Program-made: the position numbers and the translations under genes
Notes under the pieces: model-generated
Told to the model about the DNA's origin: nothing
Seen by the model: the letters and a program-made list of their open reading frames with translations, nothing else
Database searches by the model: none
NCBI RefSeq assembly: GCF_000004195.4
Contig: NC_030677.2
Span: 102,390,829 to 102,454,828, forward strand
Length of the DNA: 64,000 bases
Source of the DNA: Xenopus tropicalis
Lineage: Eukaryota > Chordata > Amphibia > Anura > Pipidae
Reading direction: 5' to 3'
Shown: in pieces, positions 22,960 through 33,564 of the stretch
Layout: the number at the start of each line of letters is the position of its first letter
Position numbering within the stretch: the first letter of the stretch is position 1

Positions 22960-23620
22960 TAGTTTTTGAATTGCCTTACTTTTCTGCCTTTTTCCAGATC
23001 AAATGGGGTTCACTCAGGCAGCCAAAAAGTTATTTCTCAGTGAGGCTACAATGTTATTGTTTTTACCACTTTTTGCCTTTTTCCAGGTTTCAAATGGGGA
23101 TCACTGACCCAAACAGTCAAAAATTTTGCTCTCTAAAGCTTTACTATTCATACTCCAGTGTCTTATTAAAACCACAGCCTGGTTGCAAGGTTAAATAAAA
23201 CCCTAGCAACCACATAGCTGCTGACAAAACTGAACAAATAGCCAGATAACTGAAAAACTCTAACTATAAAAAAAAATAAAGACAAATTGCAAATAATAAT
23301 AACAGATCTTGATTTTGGAATGATACATATGTAATGTGTGTTATTTTTAATTATGTTTTCAGCAGCTCTCCAGTTTGGAATTTCAGCAGCTATCTGGCCT
23401 AATTTACAGTAGCAACCAGCAAGTGGTGTGAATAAGGGATTGGAATATAGCTGGGGCCTAAACAAAAGACAAGTAATACAAAGTGGCAAAAACAATAACA
23501 TAGTAGCAATAACTCAGTAGCCTCACTGAGAAATAATTTTTTGGCTGCCTTAGTGAACCCTATTTGATCTGGAAAGAGGCAGAAAAGTAAGGCAAATCAG
23601 AAACTGTAACAAATAAAAAA
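22960..23620. mobile_element. Inverted-repeat element with ~100-bp arms
   Basis: The left arm starts TGCCTTACTTTTCTGCC and contains CAGATCAAATGGGGTTCAC and TTATTTCTCAGTGAGGCTAC. The right arm, read on the minus strand, has the same phrases with few changes. The interior contains CAGCAGCTATCTGG and CTAGCAACC, shared with 36640-36965. Non-coding. Confidence 0.8.
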
Positions 23621-24474
23621 TGATGACCAAGAATATGTCATATTATAACATACAAAAGGTTTACTAAAAGGTGAGTGCCAGGTGATGCCCCCAGTTACTA
23701 TTAGGCTTTTCTCTAACACTGCTGCTCTAACATTAGCTAAAGAAAAGCTCATGCCCTGATGCCTGATTAATAGCAACTGCAATACATAAAATTATCAATT
23801 ATGGATTCCTACTGTATTGGGATTCTTTGACTTCCAGAAAATGATACTGGGTATATCTGTGCGTGCAGAAAAGTAAAACAAAAACATGGGCAGAGGGTAA
23901 TTTTTTGTGTTTGGAGAGGCTACTTAACCCCTTCTTTGTCAGGACACTTTTATCTTACCTCTTTCCTTATATCCCATAAACATAGGGCATATCATAAAAG
24001 AAAGTCCAGTTATATGTTGTGCTGTGTTAGATCCCTGATAGCTAACACTCTAGAATTTAATAAATGTGGCTGTGTGTAAAAGAAGTTGTTCTAGTTTTAA
24101 TGATGACCCTCTGTTAGTATCCCCATAAAAAATAAACCAAATGCTATGAAATTTCTGTACCTCTTACTAATGGTAAGATGGGTACGTGTAGTGCTTATTC
24201 CTACTGCAAAATAAACTGCTGCTTTGAGAACAATGACAACAAAGGGGAAACTGGGATTATCTACCTTCCAAGGACCAAACATGGAGTGGCTTCAACTTCC
24301 CCTTTAAACTTTCATCATTCTCAGACAAAACCCACTTAAAGCCTTTGCCTTTCTAAGGATATTGAGAGGTGTAGTTCACCACCAGCATGGGGCTGCAGCA
24401 TGAACCCTGAAGTAGCTAAAGTGAAGGGTTTGGGTAGGATCCAATCATCCCCACCACTTAATAATGTGATATCT
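23621..24474. other. Intergenic, nothing recognised
   Basis: No gene or clear element. A weak direct phrase near 24260-24300 looks like part of a frog repeat but has no definable end. Confidence 0.35.
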
Positions 24475-24829
24475 AGTGATGGGCGAAATGTTTCGGCAGG
24501 CATGGATTCGCATTTCCGCGTTTCGCCATTGGCAGATTGTTTTGAGAAATGGATGAAAAAATTAGCCACGGAAGAATTTGCCACGTGTCCAAAAATTGCC
24601 AGTGTCAATAGAATACCCGCGGGTGACAAAAGAATACTGCGCGAAAAAAAATAGCCGCGGACGACAAAAGAATAGCTGTGCAACAAAAGGATAGCCACAG
24701 GCGACAAAAGAATAGCTGCGGACGAAAACATTTTTTGACACGCAACATTTTCGCCGTTTCGAGGATCTTTTGAAAGATTTTTTAAAGAATTTTCGGCGAA
24801 GCGAAACGGGACAGATTTGTTCATCACTA
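24475..24829. mobile_element. 'agtgatgggc' TIR element
   Basis: The ends TAGTGATGGGCGAAATG and ACAGATTTGTTCATCACTA are inverted, and TGATATC flanks both sides (hAT-like 8-bp TSD with one difference). The interior is an imperfect palindrome with a short tandem of GACAAAAGAATAGC-type units (24615-24720). Long open frames here on both strands arise from the low stop content of the repeat. Confidence 0.75.
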
Positions 24830-25011
24830 CTGATATCACTTAACATTCTAGCACACAGTTCAACTAATGTACTGAACATACACACCCAAGCACAGGGTGG
24901 GTACTGACACCCACAAGCACTTGAGAGACATTTGGTTGAGGCACCACAAGCACAAAACAAACAGTGAGCAGCTGTGGGCTCTTACACTCTAGGCACATTG
25001 TATTCAATAAG
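24830..25011. other. Short intergenic spacer
   Basis: Nothing recognised. Confidence 0.4.
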
Positions 25012-25190
25012 AGCTATGACACACAGAGCTACTTGTTGCTCCTATAAAATGCCAGAAAATACCATGCCCCAGACTATTCTGAAAACTGTCTTTGCTAAAA
25101 CACAGACAATTATCAGTATTGTCTATTTTGTAGCCGCAACAAGTAACAGTAGCTGGATACAAGTAGCTCTGTGTTCCATTGCCCTAATGC
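25012..25190. mobile_element. 'acacacagagctact' MITE
   Basis: It begins ATGACACACAGAGCTACTTG and ends AAGTAGCTCTGTGTTCCATT in inversion. The core CAATTATCAGTATTGTCTAT matches the larger relative at 58706-59061, where it shows the state before the nested hAT insertion. Confidence 0.75.
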
Positions 25191-27043
25191 ACAGGGAAGG
25201 AGGATTTGACACTTCCATAAAAATAGTAACACTGGTTGAGGTAAGAAAGGAGTGAATGCTGGCAGTGGTAACACATTTGTTGAACATAGTGGGATCCTTT
25301 TTTGCTTGGGGAAACCATGCCTACTGCAAATTAACAGACAGCAGCAGCTACAGCAAAGATACTTCCATTTTTTCAGGATGAGCACCCTATGCTGCTGTTC
25401 CATGTTACCCTCATGTTGTTTATCCTTTTGCTCTCTTACTAGTTTTTCTCTTTACTCTAATCCTGTTTTTTATTTTCTCCCTTTTTATTCTGCTTTCCAC
25501 CATGTTTTTCTCATTTATCCAATCCATCCTTTTTTTCTAGTAACCTTGCATTGTACACCCCATCCCCCTCCTCTATATTTCTGTGCTTTGACTTCTCTCT
25601 AACTTGATATGCATGCTTTACTATTTTCTTACTGTGTCCTAGCTGGTGGGGAAAAGGGCAGAATTAATTTAAACAAAGCCAAACAATAAAGTAAAAAAAG
25701 GTACCTGGGTCACATATAACCCAGGAACTGCTACTTAATTGTGGCAGTGGGCACTGACTGATAGGAAACAGACAGATTATAGAGACTTCAGCTTTTTTCC
25801 CCTGTAAGTGTACGGTCCGGTCCTGCCACTAAGGGATTGGAAGGTTCAAATTTCTTCTTCTAGCCTAGCCAATCCCCTTGCAGCTTTTTCTATATTCTGT
25901 TTTTTTCCCTTCACTTTTTTTCAGACAGGTTTGGGAAGGTTAGCCTTCTCTCGCCTTAATGAAAATCCATCCATGAAAAAACAACAGCTGAGTGTAACTC
26001 CATTCTGTATTAATATTACCAGATCTAAATGGCATTTTAGATTTTTCCTGTGTTTATGTACAGCTTGGTGCTTAATAGAAGATGTTCAGCTTGCAGTCTC
26101 AGCTTGCAGAAACCCAAACTCAGCTGATTATTTAAAGGAATACTGTCATGAGAAAACAGGCAAAATTGCATATACTTCTCCACACCTATTTAGGCTGGCT
26201 TCAGGCACTTCTCTTACAGCTAAAACACACTGTGGAAAAACTGCCTCGCTTCAACAGTAAATGATAATAGATATACACACAGTATGTACTTAATAATGGC
26301 ACATTGACTTCTATTACTAAAACTGTTTGTACACTATATGGCCCTAAGTATCATCCTCCTTTCTACTTTGTGGCAACAAAATAAAGGCTTAAGAAAGGTT
26401 CTTTTTTTCTCAGTAATGTTGTAATTATGCCCCATGCACAAAGTGTTATTTCTACAGAATGGGTTTGCTGAGATGGCAGTGAAAGCTTGACTGGCCTACA
26501 CAGAGCCTTACCGAACTGAACACCGGTGGGATGAATTGGAAAGCTATCTGGGAGACAGGCCTAATGCTAAATGTTAGAGCACAACCTCACTAATGCTATT
26601 GTGTCTGAATGGAAGCAAATCTCACCAACAATTTAAAAAAAGGAGGGTGAAAAGTACTGCAATTTACCATATAACCCATAGCATTAGAGTTTTCGTGCAT
26701 TCCTCAACATTAAGTGGAGGTCCTTGATCATCCTTGTTACCCCCACCCAGCCTAGGAAATCTTAAGGGAGAACCAACTCTGTCTGCAGCTTACCCCTGAC
26801 TACATGCTTTGGCTTCAACATTATACTGAATTCACCCCCACACTCAATGTGAGGGGTGGTTATTTTTCACTGGTGGAAGGCAGCAGTTAACTCATGATTG
26901 CAGTGTGGTAAAAAAGTAATTCATTCTCATCTGCCTGCAAAAGCCCTACTTCAGGGAGCGGGCCTTTTCACCAAAGCCATTCATACAAAAGTCAGTGGTG
27001 TTCAATGATGTTACAGGAATGTACAAAATAATGGTTAGGGGAC
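25191..27043. other. Intergenic; pyrimidine-rich patch, no gene
   Basis: A C/T-rich stretch lies at about 25400-25600. The 150-codon open frame at 25808-26260 has no domain and ordinary intergenic composition. AAAGGAATACTGTCATGAGA at 26136 is the start of a frog repeat whose end I could not define. Confidence 0.4.
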
Positions 27044-27310
27044 TAAAGTTGGCCATACACCTTCACCTACGGGTGGGCGATATCGGGCAAATCCGCGCTA
27101 ATTCGGTCGTTTGGCCTGGGGCCAAACGATCGAATTAGAACGACGTGTATGGGACAGGTATAACCTGCCCGATCAAAATCAGGCCGATATCAGGCCAGAT
27201 ATCGGTCGGCCAGGCCCATCATTGGTGCCCCTACACGGGCCGATTAGCTGCCGTATCAGTCTAAGGGACTGATATCGTCAGCTAGAATTGGCCCGTGTAT
27301 GGCAACCTTA
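27044..27310. mobile_element. MITE of the 'ggccatacac' family
   Basis: Left end TAAAGTTGGCCATACACC, right end CCCGTGTATGGCAACCTTA. The centre contains the palindrome GTCGTTTGGCC / GGCCAAACGA(T). It is GC-richer than its surroundings and non-coding. Confidence 0.85.
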
Positions 27311-28110
27311 CGTCCTCAAAACCTGTAGGAACTTTTACACTCTTCTCCCTCCCCTCAATCAGCCACTTGATGCATATTGTGCAAGTACAGTACATGAAGC
27401 TACCTGTGGCAGGATGGACTCCTTTGCACGTTTAACAGGCCCATTTTTTGTGTTAGTACTATGTTTTTCCCCTTGAATACTGGACGTCCCCAGTACCAGC
27501 CAAGAAAAAAACATAGTTATTTTTTGGTGTTATATTTGTTCATAATAGATATATGACTGTTGTTGCAAAGGGGTTAAGAAATTATCTACAAAATAGTACA
27601 CTGTTATCCTTCATGAAGTTTGAATGAGAAATGATTATCATTAATTATATGCCTTTTTACAAAATAACAAATTTTGTGTGCTTATACATTCAGTATTTCC
27701 AGACTGCCAGGTCTGGGCACTTAGTGAAAGACAAAGTGCTCTCTTATCTGCAAAAGCAGCAGGCAGGCACAAAAAGACAGGTCTCTTCCCTTCAATTGAC
27801 ATGCAAAAGAGTACACCCACTCATCTGTAAATGAAAACTTCCTAGGTCTCAGTTGATAACAAAAGCACCACTATTATTCTTTTGAATAAGTCATCAAATA
27901 TGCATATAGTACCTTTTGCTCATTGTCCTTAGTATTTTCCAACAAATGAACACACAATGTATTAATTTCAGAAAACTGTCCTTTATTGAAATGCACAAGC
28001 CTCAGTCTGCTCGATTTCCAGTTGAGTTCTAAATCTAAGCATAGTTTAAGCCCGCTGTACAGTACAGGTTAATTAGCTCTCGTACTCTTCTGTGAATTTT
28101 ATCTGTTATA
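27311..28110. other. Intergenic; possible 3' UTR of the minus-strand gene
   Basis: No coding sequence. A minus-strand AATAAA (TTTATT at 27982-27987) is a possible, untested poly(A) signal about 850 bp past the stop of the C2CD4-like gene. Confidence 0.3.
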
Positions 28111-28410
28111 ACACTGGCTTAGTGGTTAGGGCTGTTGCCTTGCTGCACTGGGGTCCTGAGTTTGTTTTTGACCTGGGCACTAGCTGCAAGGAATTTGCTC
28201 TCCAACTGTCTGCATGGGTTTCTGTGTGCATTCCATGTTAGTGGGTTAATTGGCTCCAAAAGAAATAAATAAACCCCCATGCAAATGTTTTCAACACTTT
28301 AAACTTTTAGCTGCTCAATGACTGGACTGAGGTGAATGAGGAACAACCTCTGTAAAGCCTTGAGTAACATGTCACTGTTTAATTAAAGAATAATACATAA
28401 TAATTAAATG
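28111..28410 (+). mobile_element. SINE-like repeat
   Basis: TTAGTGGTTAGGGCTGTTGCC, then TTGCTGCACTGGGGTCCTGA and TCTGCATGGGTTTCTGTGTG, ending with AACCTCTGTAAAGCC and an AATAATACATAATAATT tail. Same family as 20380-20666, in the opposite orientation. Confidence 0.7.
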
Positions 28411-28839
28411 ATCTTCTGACAGGCAGACTCAATTACTTGTTTTTCAGCTATACAATGCTGCCACACAGTGACCCAGAACCTCACTAATGTTTTAAAATTA
28501 AAAGGACTTACAAATATATGTACAAGATACATTTACAAGATACTTCTTCACCACAAGACTTTGGCTAATACAGCTGATTCTAATCCCCTTTCTGATTGAT
28601 TAGATTATTTAAAGCACTTTAAATGTTGTACTTAATATATTTAAAAAATATCTGGCTGACACAAAGATGTGGTCCGAACTTCCTGAATGCAGAACAAATG
28701 GAAAAAAGTCTAATTTTCATAAATAATTAATTTACAAAATGTAAAAAATTATACTAGTAACATCAGAAATGCTTACTTTTCAGGGTTTGAAATCAGATAT
28801 AAGTTCCAGAGTAAAGGGTGAGTGTACAGTAAAGATCAC

Positions 28840-29667
28840 CTAAAGTTCAGTTTTGCTTGGGATCTTTACATTTTGGGCATTTAGCTGCTTTTGTTTGAAG
28901 AAATACCTTTTAACAACACTTTTGAAAAGGCTCTTGGATGGAGCTTTGTCACTAAGTTTTGGGAAGGAATCGCTTTGTTGATCAACAAATGTATCTGACC
29001 TAATATTTTTCAATAATGTGTCTTTATTTTGAAAAATGCTGGTGGGAGTGGAGTTCCTCCTAGATATATCTATATATTTGGGATCGTTGATATTCTTTTG
29101 GAAATGCCAGTTTATTGATGATGGAGCCAAAACTATTTTTGCCCCTTTCACAGGTCCAATGTCGCTGCCACATGCCTCTGGAATATGAGAAAGACAGGAG
29201 TCTTGGAGACTGGAAGACCTGGTAAACAGTGCAGATTTAGGCACAGATGTTCTTGTCTGAAAAAAGACAGATTCCTTGTTGACTATTTGTGGGCTTTCCC
29301 CAAGTGTGTTAAAACCATAGGGTGTGGTTACTTTAGCTAGATGAGGAAGAGACATTGCTGCTTTAGTCACAGGGTCTGGAAGATCATCTGCGATTTGAGA
29401 AAAGGATCCCCTCCCTCGCTTTGCAACTGGATCAGAACAACTTCTCCTGGCTTTCCGATCCCATAATACTTCATCCTGACTGTGCCACTGGTGAGATTTC
29501 CATGTCATAGATTTCTTAGCTGGAAAAATCCGTTGATTGTCCTGAATGGTCAGAGCAGGAATGGTGAACTGTGGAATGCTCTCCGGGGTCATTACTGGAT
29601 TAAACACATCTCTGCTCTTAGCGTGCTCGGAGTGACTGGTAGGCTTTATATTTTCCCAAATAGACAT
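28840..29667 (-). CDS. C2CD4 (FAM148) family-like nuclear protein without a C2 domain
   Basis: An intronless frame of 275 residues with ATG at 29667. Two blocks identify the family: 'VMTPESIPQFTIP' (residues 25-37), matching the TP..IP.F.IP element near the N-terminus of C2CD4A-D, and 'AMSLPHLAKVTTPYGFNTL' with 'GESPQIVNKESVFF' (104-136), matching the family's SLP...YGF..L.ESP..RKES block. The start 'MSIWENIK' resembles the family's Trp-containing N-terminus. C2CD4 proteins are nuclear factors linked in mammals to inflammation and islet biology. They usually run about 350-430 residues and end in a C2 domain; here the frame stops after a basic Ser/Lys-rich tail ('SVVKRYFFKQKQ', 249-260), and no C2-like sequence follows in any frame to 27900. 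Basic patches (73-74, 83-86) fit nuclear location. The frame is intact, so it is probably a real diverged paralogue. Ortholog not assigned. Confidence 0.75.
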   Translation of the reverse strand: MSIWENIKPTSHSEHAKSRDVFNPVMTPESIPQFTIPALTIQDNQRIFPAKKSMTWKSHQWHSQDEVLWDRKARRSCSDPVAKRGRGSFSQIADDLPDPVTKAAMSLPHLAKVTTPYGFNTLGESPQIVNKESVFFQTRTSVPKSALFTRSSSLQDSCLSHIPEACGSDIGPVKGAKIVLAPSSINWHFQKNINDPKYIDISRRNSTPTSIFQNKDTLLKNIRSDTFVDQQSDSFPKLSDKAPSKSLFKSVVKRYFFKQKQLNAQNVKIPSKTEL

Positions 29668-29722
29668 TTTAGATAACTTCTTCTTCTCTCTTCTGTCTCT
29701 GCATCTATGGCTCCTTTGTTTG

Positions 29723-29730
29723 CTTAAATA
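29723..29730 (-). promoter_or_regulatory. TATA-like box of the C2CD4-like gene
   Basis: TATTTAAG on the minus strand lies about 56 bp upstream of the ATG, a workable distance for a start site near 29700 with a short purine-rich leader (GAGAGAAGAAGAAG). Prediction from motif and position only. Confidence 0.4.
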
Positions 29731-30640
29731 CCCTTCTTAACTGGAGCAACCTTTAGATCAGCATCGCTAGATCTCCATCAGTATCTTTCTTCCATATTTG
29801 TCTCTTTGCCTTAAGTGCTGAATAATGAAATCTCTGTCATTATAGACACAGACTCTTTAACAGCTGAGGTCCATGCCAACTCACCAACTTGACTTGGTGG
29901 AATGACACTGGAATACGTCATTGAATACAGATGGTGGAGTAGGACCCAAAGAAGACCATTTCCATGAGTCAAAGCAAAACAATACATGAGCTGATTCAGA
30001 TGGATCTTGTTCATATGCCACTAAGACACTGTGTTCCTTAAAGCACCTTTCATAACAAATGTACGATTCTGCTTTGCTCATTAGTTCAATCCATATTTCT
30101 CCCTTATTTCTAATCAGTTCATTACATTGAAGTTCTTTAACCTTTCCCCTATCCTCTCCATGCCCACACCTCTTGTTTTCAAGTGTTCTTTGATGTAGCA
30201 GCAATGCTTTGATGTTGGAGCACTGTTTGTTTGTGGATGTTAATTTATTTCCTTGGACCCCAGTCTCTTTAAAGTAAAACTGGAAGTGTCAGAAAAACAC
30301 ACATTCAGCAAAATCCCTGATATTCACTGGAAGTTTTAACATTCCTCATAAAGATGTTGATTCCCCTCACATTTATACATTATTTAATTTATAAAAGCAG
30401 TAATTGCTGTACTGGAGAATTCAGCTGCTGTTGCTATGCAGTTTCAGTATAGAACGTTGCAAAACAACACGTAAATGGCAAACCAATAACCCTTTAATGT
30501 GCTGGCTCACTTTAGGGGCATTTTCTGGGGGGAAATTCATGCATATATGTCCCAGCAAAAACAGGACGTCAGTTAGTGAATGCTATCATTACTTTTTATT
30601 AAAATGTTCATATACCCTTTAACCCCATGTACAGACTAAG
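29731..30640. other. Upstream region of the C2CD4-like gene
   Basis: No second gene could be supported. A 107-codon minus-strand frame (29881-30204) has no recognisable domain or upstream splice logic. I see no repeats here, which is unusual for the window and fits a regulatory region. Confidence 0.35.
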
Positions 30641-32340
30641 CCTGGCGTGGTTTGTGCCTACATGGAGTAATAGGCTATGCCCACGTAGCATTAGATACCA
30701 AGAAAAAACATCCTAAATATAAAAGCCAAGGGTCCACTGAACAGTTTGAGCCCATTGTGAATAGAACCACCAAAGCATCTGGCATTTAGAGACTCCAAAT
30801 GGAAGTAAATGTCCCGTCGGTCACTTCAGCTATTAAAATTCAACATGTTTATTGCATTTTTTGTGGGGTAAAAACACCAAAAAAACATTGACCCCCCCCA
30901 AAAGTACACATTTGGGAAAATTCAAAATGGGTACCCATGTCTTTCTACTCCAAATAGTCACATGTCTTTCTACTCCAAAGAGTCGCAATGCTTTCCAAAA
31001 ATTGGCAGTTTAGATTAAGTACCTCAAAATCACCTCAAAGCTTCTTATCTCCCACATATCATTAGGTACCAAGAAAACACATCCTATATATGAAAGCCAA
31101 GGGTCCACTGAATAGTTTGGTGCCCATTGTGCATATGATTACCAAAGAAACCCCAAAACAAAGTTAGTGCATATCTCATGGCATATATTTCTACTAACAA
31201 ATAATATAACCACCTAATTTATGTGTGGTAAAAGTCTCAAATAAGTAAGTCAACCCCAGAAAACCTCATATTTTCAGAAAATACACATTCTGTTGAAACA
31301 AAAATAGGTAAATATGTCTTTGTATGGCAAAGCACCAAACAGTAAAGCTAAGCTAAATGTAGAGATTTTTATGCAATTTCTGAAAATTGTCTCAAAGCTT
31401 TCAATTAATCCTATGTTATACCCCATATTTCGTTCCAGCATAAAACATCCTAAATATGAACAGGCCTACTGAACAGTTTGATGCCCAATATGCATAGATT
31501 TACCAAAGTATATGGAGTACTGAGGCACCCAAATGAAAATAGTGCATATGAATTTTCACATCTGACACACTGGATGCTGTAACACCCAGTATGTGTATTA
31601 TGTGCCATAAGACCCCCTAACAGTACAGAGGCCCTAGAAAACCATATATTTTCAAAGCTTGCATTTTCCCACATTATATACCCCACATTTTGTAATTTAC
31701 CAACATAAAACATTCTAAATATTTTTGTATTTGCCTCAAAGCTAACATTTATAGTATCTCTTACAAATCCTACCAAGATCAAACATCCTAAAAATAAATG
31801 CCAGTGGCCACCTCAAAGAGAGACAAAATAATGATATTTAATTTTAAGGGCAAAGACACACGGGGCTATTAGACGCCGTGACTTTTAATTAATTCAGTTG
31901 CAGCGACTAATCGCGGCAACTTACCGCCTATAGAGTTGAATCGCGTCGCCGTGACAATTCATGCGCACAATTTCATCCCGCGGATTAGTTGCCAAAACTT
32001 TCCGGAAAGTCGCGGTGACTAATTGCCCTGTGTGTCTTCGCCCTAATGGTTAAAAATTGGCTCCTGCAAAATAAACACCAGGCAACATAGGAGTCCCCAA
32101 GATTATGGGAGCCCCAGAAATCCAAACAGTTTTGCAAAGTACACATTCTCCTGAATCTAAAATTGGTAAAGACATCTTTCTTCTCCAAACAGGCAAGCTG
32201 CAAAGCTTCTAAAAATTGCCTAAAATATGAAAATTGTACATATGAATTTTCTTTTATTGCAATTAACCTTCTGAAACAAATCCCCTTGCCTGCGTATTGT
32301 GTGTTGTAAAACCCCCTAACAGTACGAAACAAAAAATGTG
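30640..32340. repeat. Decayed tandem array, period about 370 bp
   Basis: The phrase ACCAAGAAAA-CATCCTA-ATAT followed by AAGCCAAGGGTCCACTGA-AGTTTG and CCCATTGTG recurs at about 30698, 31068 and 31437, spaced 369-370 bp. Weaker echoes occur at 31696, 31770 and beyond 32080. Other shared phrases are CATGTCTTTCTACTCCAAA and CCCCCTAACAGTAC (31610 and 32312). Units are roughly 70-80% alike. Open frames on the minus strand (31450-31782, 31985-32437) run along the units but show no family I know. A MITE interrupts the array. Confidence 0.7.
31848..32043. mobile_element. Harbinger-like MITE inside the 370-bp array
   Basis: Ends GGGCAAAGACACACGGGGC and GCCCTGTGTGTCTTCGCCC are inverted, flanked by TAA on both sides (31845-31847 and 32044-32046). 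GC-rich, CpG-bearing interior with CGCGGCAACTT-like phrases. Confidence 0.85.
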
Positions 32341-33564
32341 TAAAGTTAAAGGTAGCAGCGTCCACATTGACTTCAGGCAGTCCAGTAAAACAAGGAATTC
32401 TAATTCCATATGTAATAAAAGACACAAATGCTTTCATTTAGTATGCACCATGCAGCGTGAAAGTGCTACGAAGGCCACAATCGGCCATTTTTCTTTATTT
32501 TATTTTTTTTTTTGCATGTTGCATACTGTGTGGTGCCTCACATGTATTGCTGCAGGCCTCTGCCTTTTTGCAGGCAAGGCTTAATCAAAGAGTGTAAGGC
32601 AGGGGCTATACGAAGTCTCGTATATGGATATGCAAGTAAGTGAGCAGCAGGGGCTATAAAAAGCCAGCAATGACTGGAAGTGCAAATAATTAAATTAATA
32701 ATAATTAACATATATATTTTTTTTACTGCTTATCATTCTGTTTTGGTCCTCTTATTTCTTATTCATATTTCATCCTGACCTTCCAGCCACTGCTTGGTTG
32801 AGTAAACAAGCCCTAGTAATCAGTGCAACGTCTAAAAAAACATTGTAAAAAAACATGAAAAATGAACACTATTTGCATATTGTCTGTAAATGCTATTGGC
32901 TACACCATGCCAAATGGGTAGAAATATCAATGGAAAAATAGGAGTGAACAGTATGGAGGGGAGAAAAGCAAGAAATGTGCAAACCCCCCCATGACCTGCT
33001 CGAACACCAAAGAGGTGTGGAGCAGGTAAGAAGGGGTAGTATCAGCAGCAGCAGCCCCCAAAACACAACTGAGCATTAAAGGTAATATAGCTCTTATAAA
33101 TGAAGGGTCAAGCAGATCAGTTGTGTGATCGCAATACAGGTCAGTTAGGGTTTCCACAGGCCATGTATTTTACTGACCTGGCTTAAGGCCTCAAGACATT
33201 CTTCCTGTTTTGAAAAAGGGTTATTGCAAGCCAGACACAGACTCAGAGGCCTCCAGTGATTCAAACGCTGAGTCAGACAACAGGCTGTTTTAGGGCTGCA
33301 TTTGAAGAATACAAATTTGACACTGAAGAGGTTATGGGTCCAGATGGTAAAGAGTAGAAACTCATAAGCAGTCAAGCATGTCTGTTTAAGAATGTTATAA
33401 AAATAAGACAATTGTCTGTGTAGTTATATTCTTTCTAGATCCAATGAAAAATAAATCCTGGATGCACTGCATTATTTCAGCGAGGTTGTGATGAGTTTTT
33501 TTGTTTTATTGACACTATTATAGCTATTATAATACTATTATAGTTACATACTAAACAACACTAA
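32341..33564. other. Intergenic, nothing recognised
   Basis: No gene or clear element ends. A T-rich run at 32495-32515 and ordinary short open frames only. Confidence 0.4.

Noticed and set aside
24336..24960. Overlapping open frames of 132 and 167 codons
   Set aside because: Located in a palindromic TIR element with internal short repeats; no domain and both strands open.
25808..26260. 150-codon plus-strand frame
   Set aside because: Intergenic composition, no family motif, runs into a frog repeat at its 3' end.
29881..30204. 107-codon minus-strand frame upstream of the C2CD4-like gene
   Set aside because: No recognised domain, no splice link to the downstream ATG and no second supporting signal; could be an unknown exon but cannot be supported.
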